Source: Desulfitibacter alkalitolerans DSM 16504 (GTDB taxonomy: Bacteria; Bacillota; DSM-16504; Desulfitibacterales; Desulfitibacteraceae). From it: DNA of 64,000 nt. Each line of letters opens with the position of its first letter. Within the stretch, counting starts at the first letter, position 1. The notes under the pieces are model-generated. The model was given only the letters and a program-made list of their open reading frames with translations, searched no databases and was not told the origin of the DNA. The position numbers and the translations under genes were made by a program. This document shows positions 1 through 8,906 of the stretch, one piece after another. The DNA is taken from contig NZ_KK211104.1 in the NCBI RefSeq assembly GCF_000620305.1, forward strand, positions 62,001 to 126,000, given 5' to 3'.

Positions 1-66
1 GCCATAGATAATCTAGGCATATTGCGTAATGTTGCAAAAAAAATTTCCTAGAAGGGAGAGTGCTGA

Positions 67-1773
67 ATGGATAAGATTTTAAGAGTAAATATGACTAATC
101 AAAAAGTTTCTTTAGAAGATGTTCTAGAAAAGTATCAAAAACTTGGAGGCAGGGCACTTACATCACAAATAGTTTGCGATGAAGTTCCAGCTAGCTGTGA
201 TCCATTGGGAAGTGAAAATAAGGTTATTATTGCTCCTGGATTGTTGGGAGGCACGAATGTACCATTATCCGGCAGGATTTCAATTGGTGCCAAGAGTCCT
301 TTAACTGGAACAATTAAGGAAAGTAATGCAGGAGGTGTAACAGGACATAAACTAGCTAAAATTGGCTTAAAAGCAATTATTGTTGAAGGTCAAGCCCAAA
401 AGGGATTATATATTTTAGTTATAGATGGACAAAAGGGGATCCTTGTTAGTGCAGATGAACTTGCATCACTTGGGAATTATGAACTAGTTAATAAGTTGAG
501 AGAAAAATATGGAAGCAGCAGCGGATATATAACAGTAGGTCCTGCCGGAGAGCTTGGACTACGAACTGCATGTATAGCCAATACTGATCCTGATTGCCGT
601 CCAAGCAGGGTTAATGGCCGCGGCGGCCTAGGTGCAGTTATGGGAACAAAGGGTCTTAAAGCCATAGTCATTCTAAATTCTGACCTTAACTTCATTTCTT
701 ATTATGATAAGGAAAAGTTTTTTGAAGAAAGCAAGCAGGTTGTACAGTTTATTAAAGAACATCCATCCATATCTGTTTACAGGGACTATGGAACAGCTGC
801 ATTAGTAAACATAACAAACAACATGGGTTGTTTGCCTACTAGAAATTTTAGCAATGGCCAGTTTGAAGGTGCAGACAATATCTCTGGCGAGACCATGTTT
901 GAGCTTATTAAAAGTCGTGGCGGCCAGGGCAGAACCAGCCATAGGTGCATGCCAGGCTGTATAGTTGGCTGTTCAAATATTTACCCAGATGCCAGCGGCA
1001 ATGAATTAGTGGCTCCCCTGGAATATGAAACCATAGGTTTAATGGGCTCTAATCTGGGCATAGATAATCTGGATACCATTGCCAAACTAAATTACCTCTG
1101 TAATGATATTGGCATTGATACCATAGAAACAGGAGCTGCCGTAGGAGTTGCCATGGAAGCTGGTATTCTGCCCTTTGGTGATGGCGTAAAGACAATAGAA
1201 TTAGTAGAAAGTATTAGAGACAATACCATTTTAGGCAGGTTAATAGGAAACGGAACTCTTATAACTGGCAGGGTTCTTGGTGTAAAAAGGATTCCAACAG
1301 TTAAAGGACAGGCACTGGCAGCATATGATCCAAGGGGATTAAAGGGTCTTGGGGTAACTTATTCTACTACTCCAATGGGTGCTGACCATACTGCAGGTTC
1401 AACCTTGAGAGCACAAGTAGATCATAGAAAACCTGACGGCCAGGCCCAGGCTTCAAGAAAATCCCAGAGAACAATGACCCTATTTGATTCATTGGGGATG
1501 TGCATGTTTACAATGCCCAGCCTGGGTATCCACATTCAAACTTTAGCAAATCTGGTTAATGCAAGATATGGTCTTACCCTAAATGAAAGCAGCCTAATTC
1601 AATTAAGTATAGATACAATAACCGCAGAAAGGAATTTCAATTCTAACGCAGGTTTTAGAAATATAGATGATAGACTGCCTGAATTTATGTATAAGGAAAA
1701 GCTTCCTTCAGCTGATACTGTTTTTGATGTTCCTGATCATGAATTGGATTGGGTCCATGGTAGTGAAGAATAA
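67..1773 (+). CDS. Aldehyde:ferredoxin oxidoreductase (AOR) family tungsten/molybdenum enzyme
   Basis: This 568-residue protein matches the AOR family along its full length. Family members oxidise aldehydes, or related substrates, to acids at a bis-pterin W/Mo site and pass electrons to ferredoxin in the cytoplasm. The N-terminal domain begins MDKILRVNM and carries the Gly-rich pterin-binding stretch (GGRALTSQ, then NVPLSGRISIGAKSPLTGT). Likely [4Fe-4S] ligands are Cys294, Cys298 and Cys302 (CMPGCIVGC) and Cys479 (LGMCMF). The family usually has 600 or more residues, so this is a short member. The start has a GAAGGGAG ribosome site. It is transcribed towards larC and ends at a strong shared hairpin. 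The substrate cannot be told from sequence; benzoyl-CoA-reductase-type or glyceraldehyde-type AORs are alternatives within the family. Confidence 0.9.
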   Translation: MDKILRVNMTNQKVSLEDVLEKYQKLGGRALTSQIVCDEVPASCDPLGSENKVIIAPGLLGGTNVPLSGRISIGAKSPLTGTIKESNAGGVTGHKLAKIGLKAIIVEGQAQKGLYILVIDGQKGILVSADELASLGNYELVNKLREKYGSSSGYITVGPAGELGLRTACIANTDPDCRPSRVNGRGGLGAVMGTKGLKAIVILNSDLNFISYYDKEKFFEESKQVVQFIKEHPSISVYRDYGTAALVNITNNMGCLPTRNFSNGQFEGADNISGETMFELIKSRGGQGRTSHRCMPGCIVGCSNIYPDASGNELVAPLEYETIGLMGSNLGIDNLDTIAKLNYLCNDIGIDTIETGAAVGVAMEAGILPFGDGVKTIELVESIRDNTILGRLIGNGTLITGRVLGVKRIPTVKGQALAAYDPRGLKGLGVTYSTTPMGADHTAGSTLRAQVDHRKPDGQAQASRKSQRTMTLFDSLGMCMFTMPSLGIHIQTLANLVNARYGLTLNESSLIQLSIDTITAERNFNSNAGFRNIDDRLPEFMYKEKLPSADTVFDVPDHELDWVHGSEE

Positions 1774-1812
1774 AACATTAACAACCTCCTCCCCTCATAT
1801 ATAATATAACTG

Positions 1813-1859
1813 AAAAAAGGGTTGGCCTAAAGTTTTTGTTTTTGGCCCAACCCTTTTTT
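1813..1859. terminator. Bidirectional intrinsic terminator between AOR gene and larC
   Basis: An A-run, GGGTTGGCC, a T-rich loop, GGCCCAACCC and a T-run form a hairpin with one bulged base. It has T-runs on both strands, so it can serve both convergent genes. Confidence 0.85.
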
Positions 1860-1887
1860 CTATGCCTATGGATAATCTATAAACTAC

Positions 1888-3087
1888 CTACAGCATATTT
1901 TTTATTAAGTTATTTACTTCCGAATAAATGTGTTTTATTGGCAGTCCGGTTTTTTCTGCCAGTCTTTTACAGTCCTCATATTCAGGGGCTATATTTGCCA
2001 AATCCCCTTTATAATACGCTAGCTTTACATTAACATTACCCCAGGGTGTTTCTACACTTTGGGTTTTTCTGTCGAGCATAACTTTTTCCACGGGATATTT
2101 TCTTATACCTATACTAGTAGTTTCTGTAAAGATTATTGAGAATACCTTTTCTTCTATTTCCTTACCATATAATACACTCAGCTTTAATGCCGGGCGGTTC
2201 TTTTTCATCTGAATTGGTGTTATGTAAACATCCCTAGCTCCTGCCTGGAAAAGCCTGCCCATGATATGGTCTATAAATTCGTGATTCATATCATCTATGT
2301 TGCATTCCAGCATCCACTGTTGGTGGTGGTCAAGGCACGCCTCCTGATTACTGCTATCCTGCCCCTCCTGCAAGTAACCGAGGGACACTCTCAGGACATT
2401 TGGTATAGCTAGATCTTTAGTACCTGCTCCATAGCCTATCCTATCTACTTTCATTAATGGCATCCTGCCAAATTCCTTTGCCAGGGTACTTAAAATAGCC
2501 GCTCCCGTAGGAGTTGTTAATTCTCCCTTAATTTCCGTAGAGTAGATAGGTACGCCCTTTAGAAGCTCCAGGGTTGCTGGCGCAGGTATGGGCATTATTC
2601 CATGCTGACAGGTAACAAAACCGCTTCCAGTATGGATTGATGAGGCATACACTTCATCAATCTGCAGCCTGTCTATAAGGATTGCAGTGCCAACTATATC
2701 CACTATTGCATCAATGGCGCCCACCTCATGAAAGTGAATTTTATCAACTGTAGTACCGTGGATCTTTGCTTCTGCTTCCCCCAATTTAGTGAAGATTTTA
2801 ATAGCTATATCCTTTACCTTTCCATCCAGGGTGCTTTCATTTATGATGTTTTTAATTGTAGTAAGTCCCCTGTGGGGTGCATCCTCTTCAGTTATGAGCA
2901 CTTCTGCCTTAAGGGCCTCAATTCCCCTTTTCTTAACCTTTTGTACACTTACTTGAAAGCCTTTAACTGGCAGCTTGCCAAGCTCTGCATTTAAATCATC
3001 AACTTTTACTCCCAGATGCAAAAGGGCTCCTAATGTCATGTCTCCACTAGCTCCAGCTGAACAGTCAAAATATAGTATCCTATTCAA
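1888..3087 (-). CDS. larC: LarC, nickel-pincer cofactor nickel insertase (DUF111)
   Basis: The 399-residue product is a full-length LarC. The family inserts nickel into the pyridinium-dithiocarboxylate mononucleotide in a CTP-dependent step, giving the nickel-pincer nucleotide of lactate racemase and its relatives. Visible family signatures are the N-terminal FDCSAGASGDM, the His-rich HFHEVGAIDAIVDIVGTA and the C-terminal MKKNRPALKLSVLYG. In Lactiplantibacillus plantarum LarC is made from two frames by programmed frameshifting; here it is one continuous frame. It follows larB after 57 bases on the minus strand and ends with a TAG codon. No larE or larA is in the window. Confidence 0.93.
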   Translation of the reverse strand: MNRILYFDCSAGASGDMTLGALLHLGVKVDDLNAELGKLPVKGFQVSVQKVKKRGIEALKAEVLITEEDAPHRGLTTIKNIINESTLDGKVKDIAIKIFTKLGEAEAKIHGTTVDKIHFHEVGAIDAIVDIVGTAILIDRLQIDEVYASSIHTGSGFVTCQHGIMPIPAPATLELLKGVPIYSTEIKGELTTPTGAAILSTLAKEFGRMPLMKVDRIGYGAGTKDLAIPNVLRVSLGYLQEGQDSSNQEACLDHHQQWMLECNIDDMNHEFIDHIMGRLFQAGARDVYITPIQMKKNRPALKLSVLYGKEIEEKVFSIIFTETTSIGIRKYPVEKVMLDRKTQSVETPWGNVNVKLAYYKGDLANIAPEYEDCKRLAEKTGLPIKHIYSEVNNLIKNML

Positions 3088-3144
3088 ATAGCTTACCTGC
3101 CTTCCAGTTATATATAATTACTCAACAAATTTTTCACTCTTTTC

Positions 3145-3900
3145 TTATTCTTCCCCCAGGGCATTAATCAAGGAAGCTGAATATGCCGCCCCAAAGCCAT
3201 TATCAATATTTACAACACTAACCCCACTTGCACAGCTATTTAGCATGGTCAATAAAGCAGAAAGACCATTAAAGCTTGTACCATAACCAACACTGGTAGG
3301 AACTGCTATTATGGGCTTGTCAACTAAACCACCCACTACACTTGCCAGGGCCCCTTCCATTCCAGCTACCACGATTATTACCTTTGCTTGGTTGAGTCTC
3401 TCCCTTTGGGCAAGAAGTCTGTGAATACCTGCCACACCTGTATCATAGATGCGTACAACATTATTCCCCATGGCTTCAGCTGTAATGGCCGCTTCCTCTG
3501 CAACTGGTAAATCTGAGGTGCCTGCACTAAGAATTACAATACACCCTCGAGCCTTCTTCTCGCCTTGTTCAATCATGAGAATCCTTGCATCTTGATAATA
3601 CTTTGCCTCTGGCAGCTGCTCCTTTATTACCTCATAGACTTCTTTGTTGATTCTAGTTGCCAGCACATTACTACAGCTTCTTTCCTTTAGCTTTTTCATG
3701 ATATTTACTATGTGCTCGGAAGTTTTTCCTTCACCATAGATTACTTCTGGAAAACCCTTTCTAAGCTGTCTATGGTGATCTATTTTTGCATAGCCCAGGT
3801 CCTCAAAAGGCAGGTTTTTAAACTGGCAAACGGCCTGCTCAATATCCATTTCCCCTGTTTTAACAGCCAAGAGCAATTGTTTAATCATATTTTCATTCAT
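3145..3900 (-). CDS. larB: LarB, nickel-pincer cofactor biosynthesis (NaAD carboxylase/hydrolase)
   Basis: This 251-residue protein has the PurE/AIR-carboxylase-like C-terminal half of LarB (GTSDLPVAEEAAITAE, then VVAGMEGALASVVGGL and AVPTSVGYG), preceded by the usual LarB N-terminal region. LarB carboxylates and hydrolyses nicotinic acid adenine dinucleotide, the first step of the nickel-pincer pathway, whose last step is LarC. The start has an AGGTGG ribosome site. It sits 18 bases after the MFS gene and 57 before larC, so the three are probably one operon. Confidence 0.92.
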   Translation of the reverse strand: MNENMIKQLLLAVKTGEMDIEQAVCQFKNLPFEDLGYAKIDHHRQLRKGFPEVIYGEGKTSEHIVNIMKKLKERSCSNVLATRINKEVYEVIKEQLPEAKYYQDARILMIEQGEKKARGCIVILSAGTSDLPVAEEAAITAEAMGNNVVRIYDTGVAGIHRLLAQRERLNQAKVIIVVAGMEGALASVVGGLVDKPIIAVPTSVGYGTSFNGLSALLTMLNSCASGVSVVNIDNGFGAAYSASLINALGEE

Positions 3901-3918
3901 AATCTGCCACCTCTCGTT

Positions 3919-5124
3919 TTATATGTCTATTTTTCTTCCATTACCTATCTTAACCTTATACGATAGGTAAAAAAACCACACTAAACACCCTAAAACAACT
4001 GTTAATGTTCCTCCAGCAAAAAAAGCTATATTATATGACGTAAGGCTTGCTATTACACCCAAAATAAACCCTGACAGGGATATGCCCAGATCAAAAGCAT
4101 TGCCGAAAAAAGAAATGGTAAAGCCCCTGTTTTCTGGTGAACAGTTGTCTACGGTAAAAGCTATTAGTCCTGTATGTCCTCCACCAAAGCCCAAGCCTAT
4201 TAAAGCACAAGCAATATAAAAATATATGTCCCCAGGGAAAAAGGCAATTATATACATACCGGCGGCTGTTGAAAGTATTGTGGGTAATATGACTATTTCC
4301 CTGCCAACCTTATCGGAAATCCTGCCTACTACATATCTTCCCATTACCAGGAAGACTCCCAGGAAGGCAAATAAATATCCTATATTGGCAACACCCAGCT
4401 GGTTAGCAAATACTGCCATGAAAATTAGTATAGCACCAAAGGAAAATGCTATTGCAAGGCCAATTGTTGTTGGCACAAGCAAAAGAGGATCCTTAACCAG
4501 TTCCTTCCATGATCTTTTTGACCTTTTTGGCCTTTTCATTACTTCTTTCTTGGAAGGGTTAATCGGCCCTTTCTCTTCTTTGACGCCAAGGGTTAGTACC
4601 AGTCCAACAGCCGCAACCAATGCAGCCACAAGGAAAACCCAGTTAAAGCCATAGTATTCTGCCAGCAAAAATCCAATAAGGGGCCCAATAATAATAGCAG
4701 AAGCATCTCCTATACCCTGAAGTGCTAGTGCCTGACCTCTCTTTTCCTGCTCAACCTGCTCTGCCATAAGGGCCTGGGTGGCAAGGACTACCCCTGCCAT
4801 GCCTATGCTTTGAAATATTCTAATCATAGCTATCCATAAAAAACTATCTCCCATAAGCAGGAACAGGGGAGATAAAAACCAGGCAAGCATACCTATAATA
4901 AGTATTCCCTTTTTACCGTGAACATCACTCCAGGCACCCATTAATGGTCTAACTATAACTGTCATTATCCCAGTTATACCTATTAGCCAACCAATTGTAC
5001 GCGGGCTCCCTCCCAGGCCTTCAATATAAAGAGGGAAAGGAAGCTGCAGTATGTCCAGGCTTAAAAAGAAAGCAAATGTTATCAGAAATAAAAAAAGCAT
5101 ATTACGTATATTAGTTTTAGTCAT
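3919..5124 (-). CDS. Major facilitator superfamily transporter
   Basis: The 401-residue protein is hydrophobic throughout, with about 12 predicted membrane segments and a charged cytoplasmic loop near residues 190-210 (KEEKGPINPSKKEV region). MFS motif A appears as GAWSDVHGKKG between segments 2 and 3 and again as VGRISDKVGRE in the second half. It resembles drug/metabolite efflux carriers (12-TMS type). It is transcribed first in a likely operon with larB and larC. A role in exporting or importing something tied to the nickel-pincer enzyme, such as lactate or a hydroxy acid, is only an inference from position. Confidence 0.85.
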   Translation of the reverse strand: MTKTNIRNMLFLFLITFAFFLSLDILQLPFPLYIEGLGGSPRTIGWLIGITGIMTVIVRPLMGAWSDVHGKKGILIIGMLAWFLSPLFLLMGDSFLWIAMIRIFQSIGMAGVVLATQALMAEQVEQEKRGQALALQGIGDASAIIIGPLIGFLLAEYYGFNWVFLVAALVAAVGLVLTLGVKEEKGPINPSKKEVMKRPKRSKRSWKELVKDPLLLVPTTIGLAIAFSFGAILIFMAVFANQLGVANIGYLFAFLGVFLVMGRYVVGRISDKVGREIVILPTILSTAAGMYIIAFFPGDIYFYIACALIGLGFGGGHTGLIAFTVDNCSPENRGFTISFFGNAFDLGISLSGFILGVIASLTSYNIAFFAGGTLTVVLGCLVWFFYLSYKVKIGNGRKIDI

Positions 5125-5222
5125 ATCCAGTGCTCCATTGGTTTTAATTTGTAATATCTCTTAGTTTTAGAATTTACAGTTTATAAATGTTCTACTTTAA
5201 ACAGAGTAAATCCTTTATTAAC

Positions 5223-6008
5223 CTACTTTTTCAGGTGTTTCCACCTGCAGAACACCTTTTCAAAAAGGTCTATCACAATATACATGAAAAACCCCAGCAA
5301 TGCCATACCAATGATTCCTGCAAACATTCTAGAGTAATTAAATCTACCCATGGAGTCCATGATAAAATAGCCAAGACCCTCCTGGGTAGCATATGCCTCT
5401 GCTATAAATAGTACAGCAATAGCGGTACCTAATGCAACCCTCAAAGCAGTTAATATTTCTGGAAGACAGCCTAAGAAATAAACATGAAAATATAAGTGCC
5501 AGTATCCAGCACCTAGAGATTTTACTGACATAATTAGCCCGGGGTCTATCCCCCTTGCTGCATCCCTAGTGGTAACAAGTATCTGGTAAAAGACAATGAG
5601 CGTAATTAAAAATATTTTTGAACTGTCCCCATATCCAAGGAGAATTAATAACACTGGCAGAAAAACTATTTTGGGGATAGGATAAGTTAAATATACCATT
5701 GGGGCAATATATGAATCTAGTCTTTTATGAGTGCCCAGCAAGATACCCAGGGGTACACCAATGACCAGGGCAAGGAACAAACTCACGCCAATTCTATAGA
5801 AGCTAACCCAGGCATGATGTACTAGTCCCATTTGAAGCTGAAAATAAAACTCCAATAAGGCAGCACCTGGGGTTGGCAGCACGGGCTTATTAATCAGCAC
5901 AGAAACAACCCACCATATAACGAGCAAAACAGCTACCGCTATAATGTAGGACTGGGAGTCAAATATTTTAGTAGTGATTCCCTTAATTTTATTGCCATTT
6001 TTTTGCAT
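5223..6008 (-). CDS. ABC transporter permease, SsuC/TauC-like (BPD_transp_1)
   Basis: The 261-residue product has about six membrane segments and the binding-protein-dependent permease EAA region (SVKSLGAGYWHLYFHVYFLG, residues about 170-190). It matches the nitrate/sulfonate/taurine-type permeases. It is the third gene of a minus-strand importer operon: binding protein, ATPase, permease. The ATPase stop is 32 bases upstream. It ends with TAG. The solute is unknown; members of this group import sulfonates, taurine, thiamine precursors or aromatic acids. Confidence 0.9.
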   Translation of the reverse strand: MQKNGNKIKGITTKIFDSQSYIIAVAVLLVIWWVVSVLINKPVLPTPGAALLEFYFQLQMGLVHHAWVSFYRIGVSLFLALVIGVPLGILLGTHKRLDSYIAPMVYLTYPIPKIVFLPVLLILLGYGDSSKIFLITLIVFYQILVTTRDAARGIDPGLIMSVKSLGAGYWHLYFHVYFLGCLPEILTALRVALGTAIAVLFIAEAYATQEGLGYFIMDSMGRFNYSRMFAGIIGMALLGFFMYIVIDLFEKVFCRWKHLKK

Positions 6009-6040
6009 TTGCTCACCCGATTATCAATAAATAATTTAGA

Positions 6041-6814
6041 CTACTGCAGCAGAGATCGTAAATAGGCGCACCCGTCATAGAATTCCTTTTTGCCTCTATA
6101 GGAAATATCTCCAGCCATGGGATTGTCTACTATATTGATTATTGTTCCTGGGTTCTTGGACATAACAAATATGCGTTGACCCATGAAAACTGCTTCTTCA
6201 ATATTATGGGTAACAAGGAGAATACTTAACTTTGTTTTCTCCCAGATGTCTAGCAATAACCCCTGCAGGCTTTCCCTTGTCAAAGCATCTAACGAGGAAA
6301 ATGGTTCATCCATAAGAAGAAGCCTGGGCTTTAGAGCCAGGCTCCTCGCTATGGCAACCCGTTGTCTTTGTCCGCCACTTAACTGGGCAGGAAAACGTTT
6401 GGCAAGGGCATCAATAGCTAAATCAGTTAGTATTGTGTTTACCCGCTTTCTGGCTTCACCTTTTGAATATCCTCTAATTAAAAGACCCAGGGCAACATTT
6501 TGTTCAACTGTTTTCCAGGGTAACAGCCCATAATCCTGAAGAATAAGGGTTGTATCATTTCTTCTTGAAGTAAGTGCCTGCCCGTCAATATAAACCTCCC
6601 CTTCCTGGGGTTTAAGAAGCCCAGACAGTACGTATAATAGTGTGCTTTTTCCACACCCTGAAGGTCCAATTATTACACCAAATTCCCCAGGTCTAATGTC
6701 CAGGCTTACATCCCTTACAGCTTCTACCTGCTCACCCTTCTGGTCATATACCACACTTAAGGATTTAAGCTGGGCAAAAGGGACTGTGCTTTTATGATTT
6801 TTAATAAAGTCCAT
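6041..6814 (-). CDS. ABC transporter ATP-binding protein, SsuB/TauB-like
   Basis: This 257-residue ATPase carries Walker A GPSGCGKST, signature LSGGQRQRVAIARSLA, Walker B LLLMDEPFSSLDA and the switch His in LLVTHNIEEAV. The ATG at 6814 is preferred over a TTG one codon upstream; both lie behind a GAGG. It overlaps the end of the binding-protein gene by 14 bases, consistent with translational coupling. It energises import by the neighbouring permease. It ends with TAG. Confidence 0.92.
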   Translation of the reverse strand: MDFIKNHKSTVPFAQLKSLSVVYDQKGEQVEAVRDVSLDIRPGEFGVIIGPSGCGKSTLLYVLSGLLKPQEGEVYIDGQALTSRRNDTTLILQDYGLLPWKTVEQNVALGLLIRGYSKGEARKRVNTILTDLAIDALAKRFPAQLSGGQRQRVAIARSLALKPRLLLMDEPFSSLDALTRESLQGLLLDIWEKTKLSILLVTHNIEEAVFMGQRIFVMSKNPGTIINIVDNPMAGDISYRGKKEFYDGCAYLRSLLQ

Positions 6815-7769
6815 CAATTATCAAATCCTCATATTTTATAGGAATACTCAGCAGCTCCTTCTCCATAAGCCAATTATTTACCTTTTCCATGTCCCGTTGT
6901 TCAGGAAGCTGAGGTCTGGGAAATACGGGTACGGGATAAATATCCTTTATTGCTTCTGGAACCCTAGTCTCTGCTATAAATAGTTCATGATACTTTTCAG
7001 GGTTAGAATTAATTGCATCTACAGCTTGAGCATATGCTTCATAAAAGTCTTTAAGCTGATTCAGGTTTTTTTCAACAAATTGTGAATGAAAGACTAATAC
7101 TACCTGTGAAAGGTTTTCACCTGAAGTATCATCTGCAATTAATGCTGCCCCTTGAAACTGGGCAAATGTCAGCAAAGGTTCCGGCAAAACGGCAGCATCC
7201 AGCTGGCCGTTCATCAGCATTTCCATTCTGACAGGTATTTTAGGTACTGAAACCTTTTCAACAAAGTCCTCATTCAAGCCTTCCTGGTCAAGGAGACCAT
7301 CCAGCACATATTCAATAATGGTATTAAATGAGATGCCTACTTTTTTCCCTTGTAAGTCCAGCAGGCTATTTATTCCTGATTCAGGTGCTGCTACAATACC
7401 AAAAGGGCCCTCTTCAGGGGTAACACCTGTGGTCAGGGAGCCAATTTTTATAGGAACTCCAGCAGCCTTTAAAGAATATGCTACAATTATATCTGTTATT
7501 ATACCATCAAGATTACCAGACTGAAAGGCACTTTCTTTTTCTACTGCACTTTGGAAGGGAACCAGTTCAACCTTTAAGTCCTTTTCTGCAAAATAACCTT
7601 CTTCAATTCCTACGACAAGGGGAAGCATATCACCTATTGGAAATATTCCTATTCTGATAATGTTTTCTGCTTTGGGTTCACTAGTTTGTGAATTGCCACA
7701 GCCTGCAATTAAAGCAGACATCAATAAAATAGCAATTATTATAATTATTCTCTTATTCCTTATATTCAT
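6801..7769 (-). CDS. ABC transporter substrate-binding lipoprotein, NMT1/SsuA-like
   Basis: The 322-residue protein starts with a lipoprotein signal: basic MNIRNKR, a run of Ile/Leu and the lipobox LIAGC with Cys24. The mature part has the NMT1/THI5-like fold seen in SsuA/TauA proteins (IRIGIFPIGDMLPLVVGIEE, later DLQGKKVGISFNT and MNGQLDAAVLPEP). The ATG at 7769 with AGGGAGAG upstream is chosen over the TTG three codons earlier. It heads the ATPase-permease operon. A 24-base palindrome lies about 80 bases upstream and may be its operator. The ligand is unknown. Confidence 0.88.
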   Translation of the reverse strand: MNIRNKRIIIIIAILLMSALIAGCGNSQTSEPKAENIIRIGIFPIGDMLPLVVGIEEGYFAEKDLKVELVPFQSAVEKESAFQSGNLDGIITDIIVAYSLKAAGVPIKIGSLTTGVTPEEGPFGIVAAPESGINSLLDLQGKKVGISFNTIIEYVLDGLLDQEGLNEDFVEKVSVPKIPVRMEMLMNGQLDAAVLPEPLLTFAQFQGAALIADDTSGENLSQVVLVFHSQFVEKNLNQLKDFYEAYAQAVDAINSNPEKYHELFIAETRVPEAIKDIYPVPVFPRPQLPEQRDMEKVNNWLMEKELLSIPIKYEDLIIDGLY

Positions 7770-7851
7770 TATTACCAACTCTCCCTTTTGTACTTAATTT
7801 AAAATAATTAACTGAAAAATTAATTAAAACACTTAAAAACTAATAATTAAA

Positions 7852-7875
7852 ATAAATGAACCGTGGTTCATTTAT
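7852..7875. promoter_or_regulatory. Palindromic operator candidate (TGAACC-GT-GGTTCA)
   Basis: Two perfect 11-base arms, ATAAATGAACC and GGTTCATTTAT, flank a GT spacer. The site is about 83 bases upstream of the importer's binding-protein start. Its length and symmetry fit a TetR-type dimer site; no TetR gene is in the window. Confidence 0.6.
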
Positions 7876-7942
7876 CTCCTTGCTTTATTTCTATTTTATT
7901 TTTTAGAATCCTTCTTTATATTGCAGGATTTACAGTAAAAAA

Positions 7943-7980
7943 GCAAAAATCTCCTGGTAAAAAGTTAACAGGAGATTTGC
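7943..7980 (-). terminator. Intrinsic terminator after the IMPase-superfamily gene
   Basis: On the minus strand AAATCTCCTG pairs with CAGGAGATTT across an 11-base loop, followed by TTTGCTTTTTT. It lies directly after the stop at 7983. Confidence 0.8.
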
Positions 7981-7982
7981 TA

Positions 7983-8906
7983 TTAACTTTTAAATACCGG
8001 GCTTAATTCCTCAAATAATTCATGGGTGCCTGCAGCTATGACCTTAAATCTTAAATCTCTAAGGAGACTCTGGTTATTTATAACCTTTGTCAAATAGTCC
8101 CCATGATATTGTGGCGCAGCTTTGCCCTTGTAAAAAATCTGATAAGCATAGATTCCACCTGCCTCATTTACCAGATGGTGAGATTGGCACACGTCTGTCA
8201 CCTTTAATCTGGCTGAATCAGATATATATCCATCATATTGGCCACAAGCAACCTGACATAGATCCAAGTGTGAGCTTCCCAGTCTGCGCTGGATAATATG
8301 TGACGAAACCAACCCCTGCAGAGTATGAGAAATTTCATTTTTATTATCAAAGTCAATACCAATAATACATTTCTCTTTTAACGAATTGATTGGAGAGGCT
8401 TTAATGGGCCAAGTGATACTGCCATCTGTAAAAAAAGCGCCTTGACCCGTTAAACCATAGAAAACCCTTTGGCCAAAGATTTCCCTGTGAACACTTACCC
8501 TTATAGCCTCAGTTAAAGGCCTTTCATAAAGGTCCCTAAAATAGCCTACTGCAATGGACATGGCAATGTTTGGAGAAGGTGTGAAAAAAGGTCTAATGTT
8601 ATTTGAACCATCCACAGGATCAAGCACCACAAAATAGTATGGGTTTCCTGAACCTATCACCTCTACCCCAGTTTCTTCACTTATAATTATCAGGGGATGA
8701 ATTTGGGGTAGATTTTTAAGTATTGTAATAATCCTTTCATTAACCTCCTGGTCAAAAAGGGTAATCTTGTCCCCAGATGAATTTACCCTGTCAAAATGGG
8801 TGTGAAGCTTTATATTTTTACTCAAAAGCTTTTTCACATGGCAGGAAACTTCATCTGTAATATGTAAACCAATCTCAAGCAATTCTTTGTTATCTAATTC
8901 TATCAT
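7983..8906 (-). CDS. Inositol monophosphatase/FBPase-superfamily phosphatase
   Basis: This 307-residue protein shows the metal-binding motifs of the Li+-sensitive phosphatase superfamily: IISEETGVE (Glu-Glu) and the core DPVDGSNN, with a later SARLKVTDVCQSHHLVNEAGG region in the place of the third Asp motif. The family hydrolyses sugar, inositol or nucleotide phosphates with Mg2+. The core is slightly unusual (SNN rather than T.N), so the substrate is uncertain. Its ATG overlaps the stop of the nitroreductase gene, indicating an operon. A clear terminator follows. Confidence 0.75.
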   Translation of the reverse strand: MIELDNKELLEIGLHITDEVSCHVKKLLSKNIKLHTHFDRVNSSGDKITLFDQEVNERIITILKNLPQIHPLIIISEETGVEVIGSGNPYYFVVLDPVDGSNNIRPFFTPSPNIAMSIAVGYFRDLYERPLTEAIRVSVHREIFGQRVFYGLTGQGAFFTDGSITWPIKASPINSLKEKCIIGIDFDNKNEISHTLQGLVSSHIIQRRLGSSHLDLCQVACGQYDGYISDSARLKVTDVCQSHHLVNEAGGIYAYQIFYKGKAAPQYHGDYLTKVINNQSLLRDLRFKVIAAGTHELFEELSPVFKS

